This document shows positions 17,413 through 27,436 of a DNA stretch of 64,000 nucleotides, piece after piece. The stretch covers positions 6,149-70,148 of the forward strand of contig CAWIDG010000022.1 of the NCBI GenBank assembly GCA_963834875.1, written 5' to 3'. Position 1 is the first letter of the stretch. Each line of letters begins with the position of its first letter. Position numbers and translations under genes: made by a program. This DNA is from DATAGF01 sp963834875. GTDB taxonomy: Bacteria; Actinomycetota; Thermoleophilia; Miltoncostaeales; Miltoncostaeaceae. The notes below the pieces were generated by a model that made no database searches, was not told where the DNA came from, and saw nothing but the letters and a program-made list of their open reading frames with translations.

Positions 17413-17631
17413 ATGCCGTCCGCGCCCCTCTTCGCCGACGACAACAGCTCGTACCGGCGCGCGGCCCGTCGCGCCGAGCGCGAGGAGCGGCGCCGAGAGG
17501 AGCGCCGCCGGGAGATCATGGCGACCCTGCGGCGGCTGAAGGAGGAGGCCGGCGACCCGGCCGCGGTCGCCGCGCGGGAGCGCGCCAAGCGCCACGCCGA
17601 CCTGCTGGAGCGCTACCCGCCCCTGTTCTGA
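17413..17631 (+). CDS. Small highly charged helical protein (72 aa)
   Basis: ATG at 17413, seven bases after TACCGT (a possible -10, hence leaderless). A GTG at 17380 is an alternative. The sequence is almost entirely Arg/Glu/Ala helix (RRAARRAEREERRREERRRE), then LKEEAGDPAAVAARERAKR, ending LLERYPPLF. It looks like a short nucleic-acid- or ribosome-associated helix. No family recognised. Confidence 0.5.
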   Translation: MPSAPLFADDNSSYRRAARRAEREERRREERRREIMATLRRLKEEAGDPAAVAARERAKRHADLLERYPPLF

Positions 17632-17703
17632 GCCGGGGCGGCGCGCGCGAGCGGTCCGTATCGTTCGGCCTTGCCGACCGTTCCCCTCGCCCCCGGAGGC
17701 CGG

Positions 17704-19155
17704 ATGACCACCGACGCCGCCCCTGATCCGAATCGCTGGAAGGCGCTCGCGGTCCTCGGCATCGCCTACCTGATGGTGATCCTGGACGTCTCGATCGTGA
17801 ACGTCGCCCTGCCGTCGATCCAGGAGGACCTCGACTTCTCCCCCGGGGACCTGCAGTGGGTCGTGAGCGGCTACGCGCTGACCTTCGGCGGCTTCCTGCT
17901 CCTCGGCGGGCGGTCCGGCGACCTGCTCGGCCGGCGCAGGCTCTTCATGGTCGGGCTCGCGGCCTTCGCGGTGTTCTCGGCGCTGTGCGCGCTCTCGACC
18001 TCCGACACGATGCTGATCGTCGCGCGCCTTCTGCAGGGCGGCGCCTCGGCGCTGCTGGCCCCGTCGGTCTTCTCGATCACACTCGTGACGTTCGAGGAGG
18101 GCGCCGACCGCAACAAGGCGCTGGGTGTCCTGGGAGCGATCGCGGGGGCGGGCGCGGCGATCGGGGTGCTGCTGGGGGGAATCCTCACGGAGTACGCCGG
18201 CTGGGAGTGGGTGTTCTGGATCAACGTGCCGATCGGTCTCGCGGCGCTCGCGCTGGTGCGCCGCTTCGTGCGCGAGAGCCGCGTCGACGGCATGGCGCGC
18301 AACTTCGACGCCTTCGGGGCGATCACGGTCACCGCCAGCCTGCTCCTGCTGGTGTTCGGCCTCACCCAGGCCAACCAGGCCGGCTGGACCTCGGCGCAGA
18401 CGATCGGGGTCCTCGCGGCGTCCGCCGTCCTCATGGCGGTGTTCCTGGTCGTCGAGTCGCGCAACCGCCACGCCCTGATGCCGCTCAGCTTCTTCCGGCG
18501 GCGCACGCCGACCGGAGCCAACATCGTCGGCTTCGGGCTCGGGACGATCGTCTTCAGCATGTTCTTCCTGCTCTCGCTCTACATGCAGCAGGTGCTCGGC
18601 TTCTCGGCGCTCGAGACCGGCGTGGGCTACCTGGCCGTCGCGCTGACGGCGGTGCTGGCCTCGGGGGTCGCGCAGGCGCTCGTGACCAGGGTGGGCGTGA
18701 AGCCGATCCTGGCCATCGGCCTCAGCGCGATCCTCGCCGGGCTGATCTGGTTCACCCAGATCTCGGTCGACGGCACCTACCTCGCCAATCTCTTCGGCCC
18801 GTTCCTCCTGATCGGGGTGGGCCTGGGCTTCTCGTTCGTGCCGGTCTCGATCGCCGCCCTGGCCGGCGTGCCGCCCCGGGAGGCGGGGCTCGCGTCGGGC
18901 CTCATCAACACCAGCCAGCAGATCGGCGGCGCGCTGGGCGTCGCGATCCTCACGACGGTCTCCACGACGCGCACCGAGAACCTCCTCGAGAGCGGCACCC
19001 CGCAGCCCGAGGCCCTGACCGACGGCTTCAGCCTCGCGTTCTGGGTCGCCGCCGGCTTCGCCGTCGCGGCGATCCTCGCCACGCTCTTCACCCTGCGGCG
19101 CTCCGACCTCGCGCCCGAGGCCGAGGGCGCAGCGCAGGCCTCCGCCGGGATGTAG
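17704..19155 (+). CDS. MFS drug exporter, DHA2 (14-helix) family
   Basis: About 483 residues from ATG 17704 with GGAGG at the right spacing; a TTG at 17671 would add 11 residues. Shows the DHA2 motif LDVSIVNVALPSIQEDL in helix 1, GGRSGDLLGRRRLF after helix 2, and GAGAAIGVLLGG in helix 5 (antiporter motif C-like). About 14 hydrophobic helices. Proton-coupled export of hydrophobic or cationic compounds across the cytoplasmic membrane is expected; the substrate is unknown. TATCGT at 17659-17664 may be its -10. It follows the MarR-GNAT gene and may be regulated by it. Confidence 0.92.
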   Translation: MTTDAAPDPNRWKALAVLGIAYLMVILDVSIVNVALPSIQEDLDFSPGDLQWVVSGYALTFGGFLLLGGRSGDLLGRRRLFMVGLAAFAVFSALCALSTSDTMLIVARLLQGGASALLAPSVFSITLVTFEEGADRNKALGVLGAIAGAGAAIGVLLGGILTEYAGWEWVFWINVPIGLAALALVRRFVRESRVDGMARNFDAFGAITVTASLLLLVFGLTQANQAGWTSAQTIGVLAASAVLMAVFLVVESRNRHALMPLSFFRRRTPTGANIVGFGLGTIVFSMFFLLSLYMQQVLGFSALETGVGYLAVALTAVLASGVAQALVTRVGVKPILAIGLSAILAGLIWFTQISVDGTYLANLFGPFLLIGVGLGFSFVPVSIAALAGVPPREAGLASGLINTSQQIGGALGVAILTTVSTTRTENLLESGTPQPEALTDGFSLAFWVAAGFAVAAILATLFTLRRSDLAPEAEGAAQASAGM

Positions 19156-19239
19156 GCGGGCGCGGGGCCGACCGATCAGTTCGCCCGCGCCCGGCGGTCA
19201 CATCACTTGAACGGCCCGACGAGCGAAGGAGCGGACGCC

Positions 19240-19911
19240 ATGACGGCGCGCAGGATCGTGTCGCAGGACGAGTGGGAGGCGGCCCGGCAGGGGCTGCTTG
19301 CGAAGGAGAAGGCGGCGACCCGGGCGCGCGACGCGCTGGCCGCCGAGCGGCGCCGGCTGCCAATGGTGAGGGTGGAGAAGGACTACGCCTTCGAGGGGCC
19401 CGACGGCCCGGCCGGCCTGGTCGACCTGTTCGCGGGACGCCGCCAGCTCATCCTGTACCGCTTCTTCTTCGACCCGGGGATGAGCCGCTTCCCCGAGGCC
19501 GGCTGCGGCGGCTGCTCGATGTTCGCCGACCAGATCGGCCACCTCGCCCACTTCCACGCCCGCGACACGTCGCTGGTGCTGGTCTCGGGCGCGCCCGTGG
19601 CCGACATCGAGCGCTATCGGACGCGGATGGGCTGGGAGGTCCCCTGGTACTCCACCACCGACGACTTCTCCGCGGACTACGGCGTTGACGAGTACTTCGG
19701 CCTCTTCGTGTTCCTGCGGGACGGCGACGAGGTGTTCCTCACCTACCGCACCAACGGGCGCGGGGTCGAGGCGCTCGGCAGCGTCTGGACCTTCCTCGAC
19801 CTGACCCCGTTCGGGCGGCAGGAGGACTGGGAGGACTCGCCCGAGGGCACCCCGCAGGGCCCGCGCTACGAGTGGTGGCGCCTGCACGACGAGTACGACG
19901 ACGCCGCGTGA
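19240..19911 (+). CDS. DUF899 thioredoxin-like protein
   Basis: About 223 residues from ATG 19240 (GAAGGAG upstream). The DUF899 family has a thioredoxin-like fold. Seen here are VSQDEWEAARQGLLAKEK at the start, LVDLFAGRRQLILYRFFF, the conserved cysteine segment EAGCGGCSMFADQIGHL (CGGC) and GWEVPWYSTTDDFSADYGV. The biochemical function is not established for the family; the CxxC-like motif suggests a redox role. It stands alone between the exporter and the convergent maf gene. Confidence 0.85.
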   Translation: MTARRIVSQDEWEAARQGLLAKEKAATRARDALAAERRRLPMVRVEKDYAFEGPDGPAGLVDLFAGRRQLILYRFFFDPGMSRFPEAGCGGCSMFADQIGHLAHFHARDTSLVLVSGAPVADIERYRTRMGWEVPWYSTTDDFSADYGVDEYFGLFVFLRDGDEVFLTYRTNGRGVEALGSVWTFLDLTPFGRQEDWEDSPEGTPQGPRYEWWRLHDEYDDAA

Positions 19912-19915
19912 CCGC

Positions 19916-19936
19916 GCCCGGTCGGCGGAGCCGGGC
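19916..19936. terminator. Hairpin between convergent genes
   Basis: GCCCGG and CCGGGC pair around a 9-base loop between the DUF899 stop and the maf stop. Placed to serve both directions. Confidence 0.4.
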
Positions 19937-20481
19937 TACCTGAGCAGCCCGAGCTCCTCGAGGAGCGCCGCCAGGCGCTCGACCGGCAGGCCGACCACCG
20001 TCGACTCGTGGCCCTCCACGCGCTCGACCAGCCCGGCGCCCGCCCCCTGGATGGCGTAGCCGCCGGCCCGGTCGCGCCACTCGCCCGTGGCCACGTAGCG
20101 CTCGATCGCCGCCTCGGACAGCGCCCGGAAGGTCACGCGGGCGTCCTCCACCGCCTCCCGCTCCCCTCGTTGCGTGATCAGGCAAACGGCGGAGCGGACC
20201 AGGTGGGTGCGGCCGGCGAGCGCGCGAAGCTCGCGGCGGGCGGCGGCGGCGTCGGCGGGCTTCCCGAGCGTGCGCCCGTCCAGCAGCACCTCGGTGTCGG
20301 CCCCCATGACCGCGCCCCCCTCGGGCACGCCGGCCCGGGCGGCCACCTCGCGGGCCTTCGCGCGGGCGTTGGCCAGCGGATCGTCGCCCTCCTCGGCGCG
20401 CGGAGCGACCACGCGGAAGGGGACCCCGAGCGCGCCCAGCAGCGCCCGCCGCTGCGGCGAGCGCGAGGCGAGCACGAGCAC
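19936..20481 (-). CDS. maf: Maf/HAM1-like nucleotide pyrophosphatase
   Basis: 181 residues, GTG start. Hydrolyses modified or canonical nucleoside triphosphates. The Maf start LVLASRSPQRRALLGALGVPF carries the phosphate-binding SxSPRR-type loop. GADTEVLLDGRTLGKPADAAAAR and GYAIQGAGAGLVERVEGHESTVVGLP complete the active site. Six bases after ndk, so co-transcribed. Confidence 0.93.
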   Translation of the reverse strand: MLVLASRSPQRRALLGALGVPFRVVAPRAEEGDDPLANARAKAREVAARAGVPEGGAVMGADTEVLLDGRTLGKPADAAAARRELRALAGRTHLVRSAVCLITQRGEREAVEDARVTFRALSEAAIERYVATGEWRDRAGGYAIQGAGAGLVERVEGHESTVVGLPVERLAALLEELGLLR

Positions 20482-20487
20482 GCCCGC

Positions 20488-20901
20488 TCAGCCGCCCAGA
20501 TCGGGGAAGTGCAGCGCCAGCTCGCGTGCGGCCGACTCCGGCCCGTCGGACCCGTGGACGACGTTCTGGCCGACGTCGAGCGCGAAGTCGCCCCGGATCG
20601 TCCCCGGGGGCGCGTCCTGCGGATCGGTCGGGCCCATCATCGTGCGCAGGGAGCCGATCGCCCCCTCCCCCTCCACGGCCATCATCACGACCGGGCCGGA
20701 GGTGACGAACTCGACGAGCTCGCCGAAGAACGGGCGCTCGCGGTGCTCGCCGTAGTGCTCCTCGGCGACGCCGATGACCATGACCGCCTTGCGCAGCGCG
20801 ACGATCTCGAGGCCGCGCCGCTCGATCCGCGTGATGATCTCCCCCGTGAGGCCGGCGGCGACGCCGTCCGGCTTGACCATCACGAAGGACCGCTCAGTCA
20901 T
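20488..20901 (-). CDS. ndk: Nucleoside diphosphate kinase
   Basis: 137 residues, normal length. Transfers the gamma phosphate between nucleotides through a phosphohistidine. Start ERSFVMVKPDGV; active-site His in NVVHGSDGPESA; nucleotide site RTMMGPTDP. The start overlaps the upstream membrane-protein gene by 8 bases. Confidence 0.97.
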   Translation of the reverse strand: MTERSFVMVKPDGVAAGLTGEIITRIERRGLEIVALRKAVMVIGVAEEHYGEHRERPFFGELVEFVTSGPVVMMAVEGEGAIGSLRTMMGPTDPQDAPPGTIRGDFALDVGQNVVHGSDGPESAARELALHFPDLGG

Positions 20902-21595
20902 ACGCCTCGGGCTCGCGGCGGACCCGGCGCCAGCGCGGTGACCGGCCGGTGTCCCCGCCCCGGCCGCCCGTCGTCTCGGACACCTCGCGTTCGCTCTCCT
21001 GCGCGCGCGCGGCCGCGCCGTCCTCGAGCGGCGTCGCCTCGGGCGCGCCGTCCCCGAGGCGCATGCGGAACTCCAGCTCGGTCAGCCTCAGATCGAGGTC
21101 GCGGACCTCGTCCTGCGAGGCGAGCCCCACCTGGTGCAGGGCGCTCTGCACACGGGCCGGGTCGCCTCCGCTGGGCAGGCCCTCACGGGCGAGCATCCGC
21201 GCGACGATCTCCTGGCCCTCCTCGTCGCCCAGCTCACCGAGCCGGCGCTCCAGTGCGAGCAGCTCGAGCTCGCGCTCGCGGGCCTCGTCGAGGTACTCCG
21301 GGGGCCGCACGATGAGGTAGATGATCGAGCCCAGGAACGGCAGCAGCACCGACAGCGCGACGCAGCCGGCGATGGCCGCGGGCGGCTCGAAGCGCCGCCG
21401 AGCGTCCTGGTAGGTCCAGTACACGAGCGCCAGCCACAGCAGGACGACGAACACCTGCAGCATGAGGCTGATCGCGCTCCACCACCCGGAGTCGAAGAAG
21501 TTGGAGATCGACTCGAACGGGTCGTCCGAGTCGGAGGTCGCCTCCGGGTTCGCCTGCAGGAAGCCGGCGAGGCCCGCGGGGCCGATCGCGGACAT
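20894..21595 (-). CDS. Two-helix membrane protein with charged C-terminal domain
   Basis: 233 residues. Two membrane helices (about 42-62, LMLQVFVVLLWLALVYW, and about 73-95, AIAGCVALSVLLPFLGSIIYL) are joined by YQDARRRFEPP. A cytoplasmic helical domain follows (EARERELELLALERRLGELG, LTELEFRMRL), then a low-complexity acidic and basic tail. The layout resembles the widespread actinobacterial PLDc_N-like or zinc-ribbon membrane proteins, but no zinc ribbon is present. The start ATG overlaps the stop of an 11-codon ORF (TGATG). Function unknown. Confidence 0.7.
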   Translation of the reverse strand: MSAIGPAGLAGFLQANPEATSDSDDPFESISNFFDSGWWSAISLMLQVFVVLLWLALVYWTYQDARRRFEPPAAIAGCVALSVLLPFLGSIIYLIVRPPEYLDEARERELELLALERRLGELGDEEGQEIVARMLAREGLPSGGDPARVQSALHQVGLASQDEVRDLDLRLTELEFRMRLGDGAPEATPLEDGAAARAQESEREVSETTGGRGGDTGRSPRWRRVRREPEAYD

Positions 21596-21630
21596 CAGAG
21601 CGGGAGCCGTTTCACGGGGGCCGACGTCAT
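21595..21630 (-). CDS. Eleven-codon leader ORF
   Basis: ATG at 21630, product MTSAPVKRLPL, with its stop TGA overlapping the ATG of the next gene (TGATG). AGGTG stands just upstream, and TATAGG (21636-21641), which overlaps the folC stop, could be a -10 box five bases before the ATG. It may only couple translation between folC and the membrane-protein gene. Whether the peptide itself matters is unknown. Confidence 0.3.
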   Translation of the reverse strand: MTSAPVKRLPL

Positions 21631-21636
21631 GCGCAC

Positions 21637-22980
21637 CTATATTCGCTCGGGTGGGCGGTCGCCCTGCCGGGCGGGCGCGAGTCTAGCAGGGGGTTCCAGC
21701 CCGGCCGGCAGTACCCGCGGACGCAGATCCGCCAGCAAATACAGGGATCCCGCCACCACCACGGTCCCCCCGGGGCCCGCCTCCTCGCGCGCGCGGGCGA
21801 GGGCGGCCGCCGGCGCGTCGACCACGACCGCCGCGGTCCCCTCGTCGCGGGCCAGGGCCGCGAGGCGCGCGGGCGCCGCGGCGCGCGGGTGGGACGAGCG
21901 CGTCGCCACGAGGAGGTCGGCCGCCGGCGCGAGGGCGGCGACCATGCCCGCGGCGTCCTTGTAGTCGAGGACCGAGACCACGGCCACCACCGGCCCCGCG
22001 CCCGCCTCGAGGCCCGCGAGCTCCGCCACCAGGGTCTCGACGCCCGCGGGGTTGTGGGCCCCGTCGAGCACGACGACCGGGGCGCCGGGCACCACCTCGA
22101 GCCGCCCGGGCATGTGCACGCCGGCGATCGCCCGCCGCAGGGGCTCGACCTCGAGCGGCCCGCCGACGACCAGCTCCACGCCGGCCAGGGCGACCGCGAG
22201 GTTGTGTCGCTGGAACGCCCCACGCAGACGGAGCGGCAGGCCCTCGTACCGCGCCCGCGGGGTCTCGACCGCGACGAGGGGGCCGTCCCCGCCGGCGACC
22301 AGGCCCTCGCCGTAGCGCACGGCGGAGATGCCCCGGCGCGCGAGCTCGGCGTCCACCGCCCGGCGGGCCCGAGGGCTCAGCGGACCCACGACGAGCCGAT
22401 CGGAGCCGTCGGCGCAGACCGCCAGCTTCTCCTCGGCGATCGCCGCCTCGGTGTCGCCGAGGAACTCGGTGTGCTCGAGGGCCACGTTGGTCAGGATCAC
22501 GGCCGACTGCGGCTGCAGGACGTTGGTCGCGTCCCAGCGCCCGCCGAGCCCGGCCTCGATCGCCATCGCCTCCACCCCGCCGCGGCGGAAGGCCCAGAAC
22601 GCGATGGCGGTGAGCGCCTCGAACTGCGTGACCGGATCGCCCGCCGAGAGGGCGCGGCCGTCTGCGGCCCCGCGCACGGCCGTCGCCGCCTCGGCGAACG
22701 CGTCGTCACCGAGCGGCGCCCCGCCGAGCTGGATCCGCTCGGTCCAGTCGTCGATGTGCGGCGACAGGTAGGCGCCCGGCCGCAGGCCCTGGCTCGCCAG
22801 CGCCGCCGCCGCGAGGCTCGCCGTCGAGGACTTGCCGTTCGTGCCGACCACGTGCACCGCCGGGGCGCTGCCCTGCGGGTCGCCGAGCGCGCCGAGCAGC
22901 GCGCGGATGCGCTCGAGGCCCAGGCGCATCCCGAGGATCTGGAGCCCGGCGATCCACTCGCGGGCCTCCCCTGGGCTCAT
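21637..22980 (-). CDS. folC: Folylpolyglutamate / dihydrofolate synthase
   Basis: 447 residues, Mur-ligase superfamily. Adds glutamate to dihydropteroate or folates. P-loop HVVGTNGKSSTASL (about 43-56), then SPHIDDWTERI, EAGLGGRWDATN, LTNVALEHTEFLG, and LDGAHNPAGVETL in the C-terminal domain. The start ATG overlaps the end of valS slightly out of frame. An operon with valS upstream is likely. Confidence 0.94.
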   Translation of the reverse strand: MSPGEAREWIAGLQILGMRLGLERIRALLGALGDPQGSAPAVHVVGTNGKSSTASLAAAALASQGLRPGAYLSPHIDDWTERIQLGGAPLGDDAFAEAATAVRGAADGRALSAGDPVTQFEALTAIAFWAFRRGGVEAMAIEAGLGGRWDATNVLQPQSAVILTNVALEHTEFLGDTEAAIAEEKLAVCADGSDRLVVGPLSPRARRAVDAELARRGISAVRYGEGLVAGGDGPLVAVETPRARYEGLPLRLRGAFQRHNLAVALAGVELVVGGPLEVEPLRRAIAGVHMPGRLEVVPGAPVVVLDGAHNPAGVETLVAELAGLEAGAGPVVAVVSVLDYKDAAGMVAALAPAADLLVATRSSHPRAAAPARLAALARDEGTAAVVVDAPAAALARAREEAGPGGTVVVAGSLYLLADLRPRVLPAGLEPPARLAPARQGDRPPERI

Positions 22981-22984
22981 GCGC

Positions 22985-25532
22985 TCAGCCCAGCGCCGCG
23001 ATCCGCGCGCTGAGCGCGTCGCGCTCGGCGCGGTAGCGCTCGACCTTGGCCCGCTCGGCCTCCACGAGGTCGGCGGGCGCGCGCTCGACGAAGCCCGGGT
23101 TCGCCAGCTTCGCCTCGGCCCGCGAGAGCTCGCCCTCGGCGACGTCCAGCGCGTCGGCCAGCCGGCGCCGCTCGACCTCGGGGTCGACCGCCTCGCGCGC
23201 CGGCCCGACGGCGATCGTCCGGCCGTCGGCCAGGAGCGCCGGGACGAGGCCGTCGCGCTCCCGCTCGGGCGCCGCCTCGACGGCGTCGAGCGCCGCGACG
23301 GCCGGGTGGGGCGCCGGGTGCACCAGCAGCGGCGCCCGGGGCGGCAAGCCGCGGCCGGAGCGGTAGCCGCGCAGCGCCGTGACCGTCTCCTTCACGGCCG
23401 CCATCTCCGCCTCGGCCCCCTCGTCCCGCGGCCCCGGCGCGGCCGCGGGCGGGTGAGCGGCCATCAGCCCCTGCGACCCCGGCAGCCGCGACCACCCCTC
23501 CTCGGTGACGAACGGCATCAGCGGGTGGGCGAGCGCGAGGAGCTGCTCGAGCGCGAGGCCCGCCATCTCCGGCGTCGCCTCGCCGGCCTTCAGGAGCTCG
23601 AGGTACCAGTCGCAGTAGTCGTCGAAGACGAGGTGGTACACGAGGTCGGCGAGCTGGGACAGCTCGTAGCGGGCCAGGTGCCCGGCCGCCTGCTCGAGGC
23701 CGGTGGCGATGCGCGAGCCGATCCAGCGGTCGGCCAGCGTCCCCGGCTCCACGGCGCCCGCGCCCGCGCGCCCGCCCCGGTCGACCACCAGGCGCACGGC
23801 GTTCCAGAGCTTCGTGACGAGCTGGCGCCCCTGGTCGATCCGCTCCTGGCTGAACCGCACGTCCTGCGTGCTCGCCATCATCAGCAGCCCGAAGCGGAGG
23901 GCGTCGGCGCCGTGGCGCTCGATCTCCTCGATCGGGTCGATCCCGGTGCCGAGCGACTTGCTCATCCGGCGCCCGTCGGGCGCCTGCACCACCGAGTGGA
24001 TGTTGACGTCCGCGAAGGGCTCCTCGCCCATGAACTCGCAGCCCATCATCACCATGCGCGCGACCCAGAGGAAGATGATGTCCCTCGCCGTCGAGAGCAC
24101 CTGGGTGGGGTAGAACCGCTCGAGCTCCGGCGTGCGCTCCGGCCAGCCCAGGGTGGCGAAGGGCCACAGCGCCGAGCTGAACCAGGTGTCGAGGACGTCG
24201 GGGTCGCGCTCCCACCCCTCCCCCCGCGGCGCCTCGCGCCCGACGTGGACCTCGTCGCCCCGGTACCACACCGGGATCCGATGGCCCCACCAGAGCTGGC
24301 GGCTGATGCACCACGGCCGGATCTCGCGCATCCAGTCGAGGTAGACGTCGCCCCACTTGGCCGGCGTGAAGCGCACCCGCCCCTCCTCGACGGCCGCGAT
24401 CGCCGGCGCGGCGAGGCGGGTCATGTCGCAGAACCACTGCAGCGAGACGAGGGGCTCGACCTTGGCGCCCGACCGGTGCGAGAACGGAACCGTGTGGACG
24501 TAGGGCTCCTCGCCGCGCACGAGGCCCTGCGCGCGGAGGTCGGCGAGCACCCGCTCGGCGGCCTCGGCGGGCGGCAGGCCGGCGTAGCGCTCGCCCGCCT
24601 CGGCGGTCATGCGGCCGTCCTCGCCGATCACGCCGACCGCGGGCAGGTCGTGGCGGCGCGCGATCTCGAAGTCGTTGGGGTCGTGGGCGGGCGTGACCTT
24701 GAGGGCGCCGGTGCCGAACTCGGGATCGACGTGCTCGTCGGCGACGATCGGGAGCTCGCGGCCGACGAGGGGGAGGACGGCGGTCCGTCCGATCAGGTGG
24801 CGGTAGCGCCCGTCGCCCGGGCTCACGGCGACGGCGGTGTCGCCCAGCATGGTCTCCGGCCGCACCGTCGCCACCACGACCTCGCCCGACCCGTCGGAGA
24901 GCGGGTACGCGATGCTCACCATCGTGTCGGTGACCTCGCGGTCCTCGACCTCCAGGTCGGAGATCGCCGACCCCAGGCCCGGGTCCCAGTTGACCAGGTA
25001 GCGGTCGCGGTAGACGTAGCCCTTCTCGTAGAGGTCGACGAAGACCCGCAGCACGGCCTGGACGTAGCCCTCGTCCATGGTGAACCGCTCGCGCTCGTAG
25101 TCGAGCGTGCAGCCCAGGCGCTTGAGCTGGCCGATGATCTGGCCGCCGTACTCCTCCTTCCACTCCCACACGCGGCGCACGAACTCCTCGCGGCCGAGCT
25201 CCTGGCGCGAGAGCCCCTCGGCGGCGAGCGCCTTCTCCACCACCGCCTGGGTCGCGATCCCGGCGTGGTCGGTGCCGCAGATCCACAGCGTCTCGTCGCC
25301 GGCCATGCGGTGGGACCGGATGAGGACGTCCTGGATCGTGTTGTTGAGGGCGTGCCCCATGTGCAGGGCGCCGGTCACGTTCGGCGGCGGGATCGCGATC
25401 GTGAAGGGCGGCAGGTCGCTGAACGGGTCGGCGTGGCCGACCCCCGCGTCCTGCCACGCCGCGATCCACCGCGGCTCGACCGCCGCGGGGTCGAACCGCT
25501 CGGCCCTGCGCGGGCTGCTCACCGGGGCTGCG

Positions 25533-25549
<17 letters not shown>
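22985..25549 (-). CDS. valS: Valine-tRNA ligase
   Basis: 854 residues from GTG 25549. GTG 25522, just past the clpX stop, is equally possible and would avoid a 17-base overlap. Class I signature PPPNVTGALHMGH and KMSKS-equivalent GRRMSKSLGTG. The editing domain (about 190-320) shows ATVRPETMLGDTAVAV and GTGALKVTPAHDPNDFE. The anticodon-binding region has YHLVFDDYCDWYLELLK, and a C-terminal coiled-coil arm (LADALDVAEGELSRAEAKL) closes it. Charges tRNA-Val and removes mischarged threonine. Confidence 0.97.
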
Positions 25550-26804
<1,255 letters not shown>

Positions 26805-26826
26805 GGAGGGCTCCCTCGTCCTGGAG

Positions 26827-27411
26827 CTAGTGGCTCTCGATCACCCGGTCGACGATGCCGTACTCCTTCGCCTCCTCGCTGCTCATGAAGAAGTCCCGCT
26901 CGGTGTCCCTCTCGACCTTCTCCAGGTCCTGCCCGGTGTGCTTGGCGATGATCTGGTCGAGCCGCTTGCGCAGGTCGATGATCTCGCGCGCGTGGATCTC
27001 GATGTCGGTCGCCTGGCCGCTGAAGCCGCTGGAGACCTGGTGGATGAGGATCTTCGCGTTCGGCAGCGCCATCCGCTTGCCCGCGGCCCCGCCCGCGAGG
27101 AGCAGCGCGCCCATGCTCATCGCGATGCCGACGCAGATCGTCTGCACGTCCGGCTTGATGAACTGCATGGTGTCGTAGATCGCCAGGCCCGCATACACCG
27201 AGCCACCGGGCGAGTTGACGTAGACCGAGATGTCCTTGTCGGGGTCCTCGCTCTCCAGGTGCAGCAGCTGGGCGACGACCAGGTTCGCGATCTGGTCGTC
27301 CACCGGCGTGCCGAGGAAGACGATCCGCTCGTTGAGCAGGCGCGAGTAGATGTCGAACGACCGCTCGCCGCGCGACGTCTGCTCGACGACCATGGGGATC
27401 AACGGGCTCAC
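26827..27411 (-). CDS. clpP: ATP-dependent Clp protease proteolytic subunit
   Basis: 194 residues from GTG 27411 with GAGGA upstream; the longer ORF upstream reads back into the end of tig. Serine protease with Ser in GIAMSMGALLL, His in ILIHQVSSGFSG and the catalytic Asp in the following helix (ERDTERDFFMSSEEAKEYG). Conserved start ERSFDIYSRLLNERIVFLG. Assembles as double heptamers with ClpX. Placed between tig and clpX, the usual bacterial order. Confidence 0.97.
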   Translation of the reverse strand: MSPLIPMVVEQTSRGERSFDIYSRLLNERIVFLGTPVDDQIANLVVAQLLHLESEDPDKDISVYVNSPGGSVYAGLAIYDTMQFIKPDVQTICVGIAMSMGALLLAGGAAGKRMALPNAKILIHQVSSGFSGQATDIEIHAREIIDLRKRLDQIIAKHTGQDLEKVERDTERDFFMSSEEAKEYGIVDRVIESH

Positions 27412-27436
27412 CTGCGGGTCCTCTCGTCGCGCGTGG

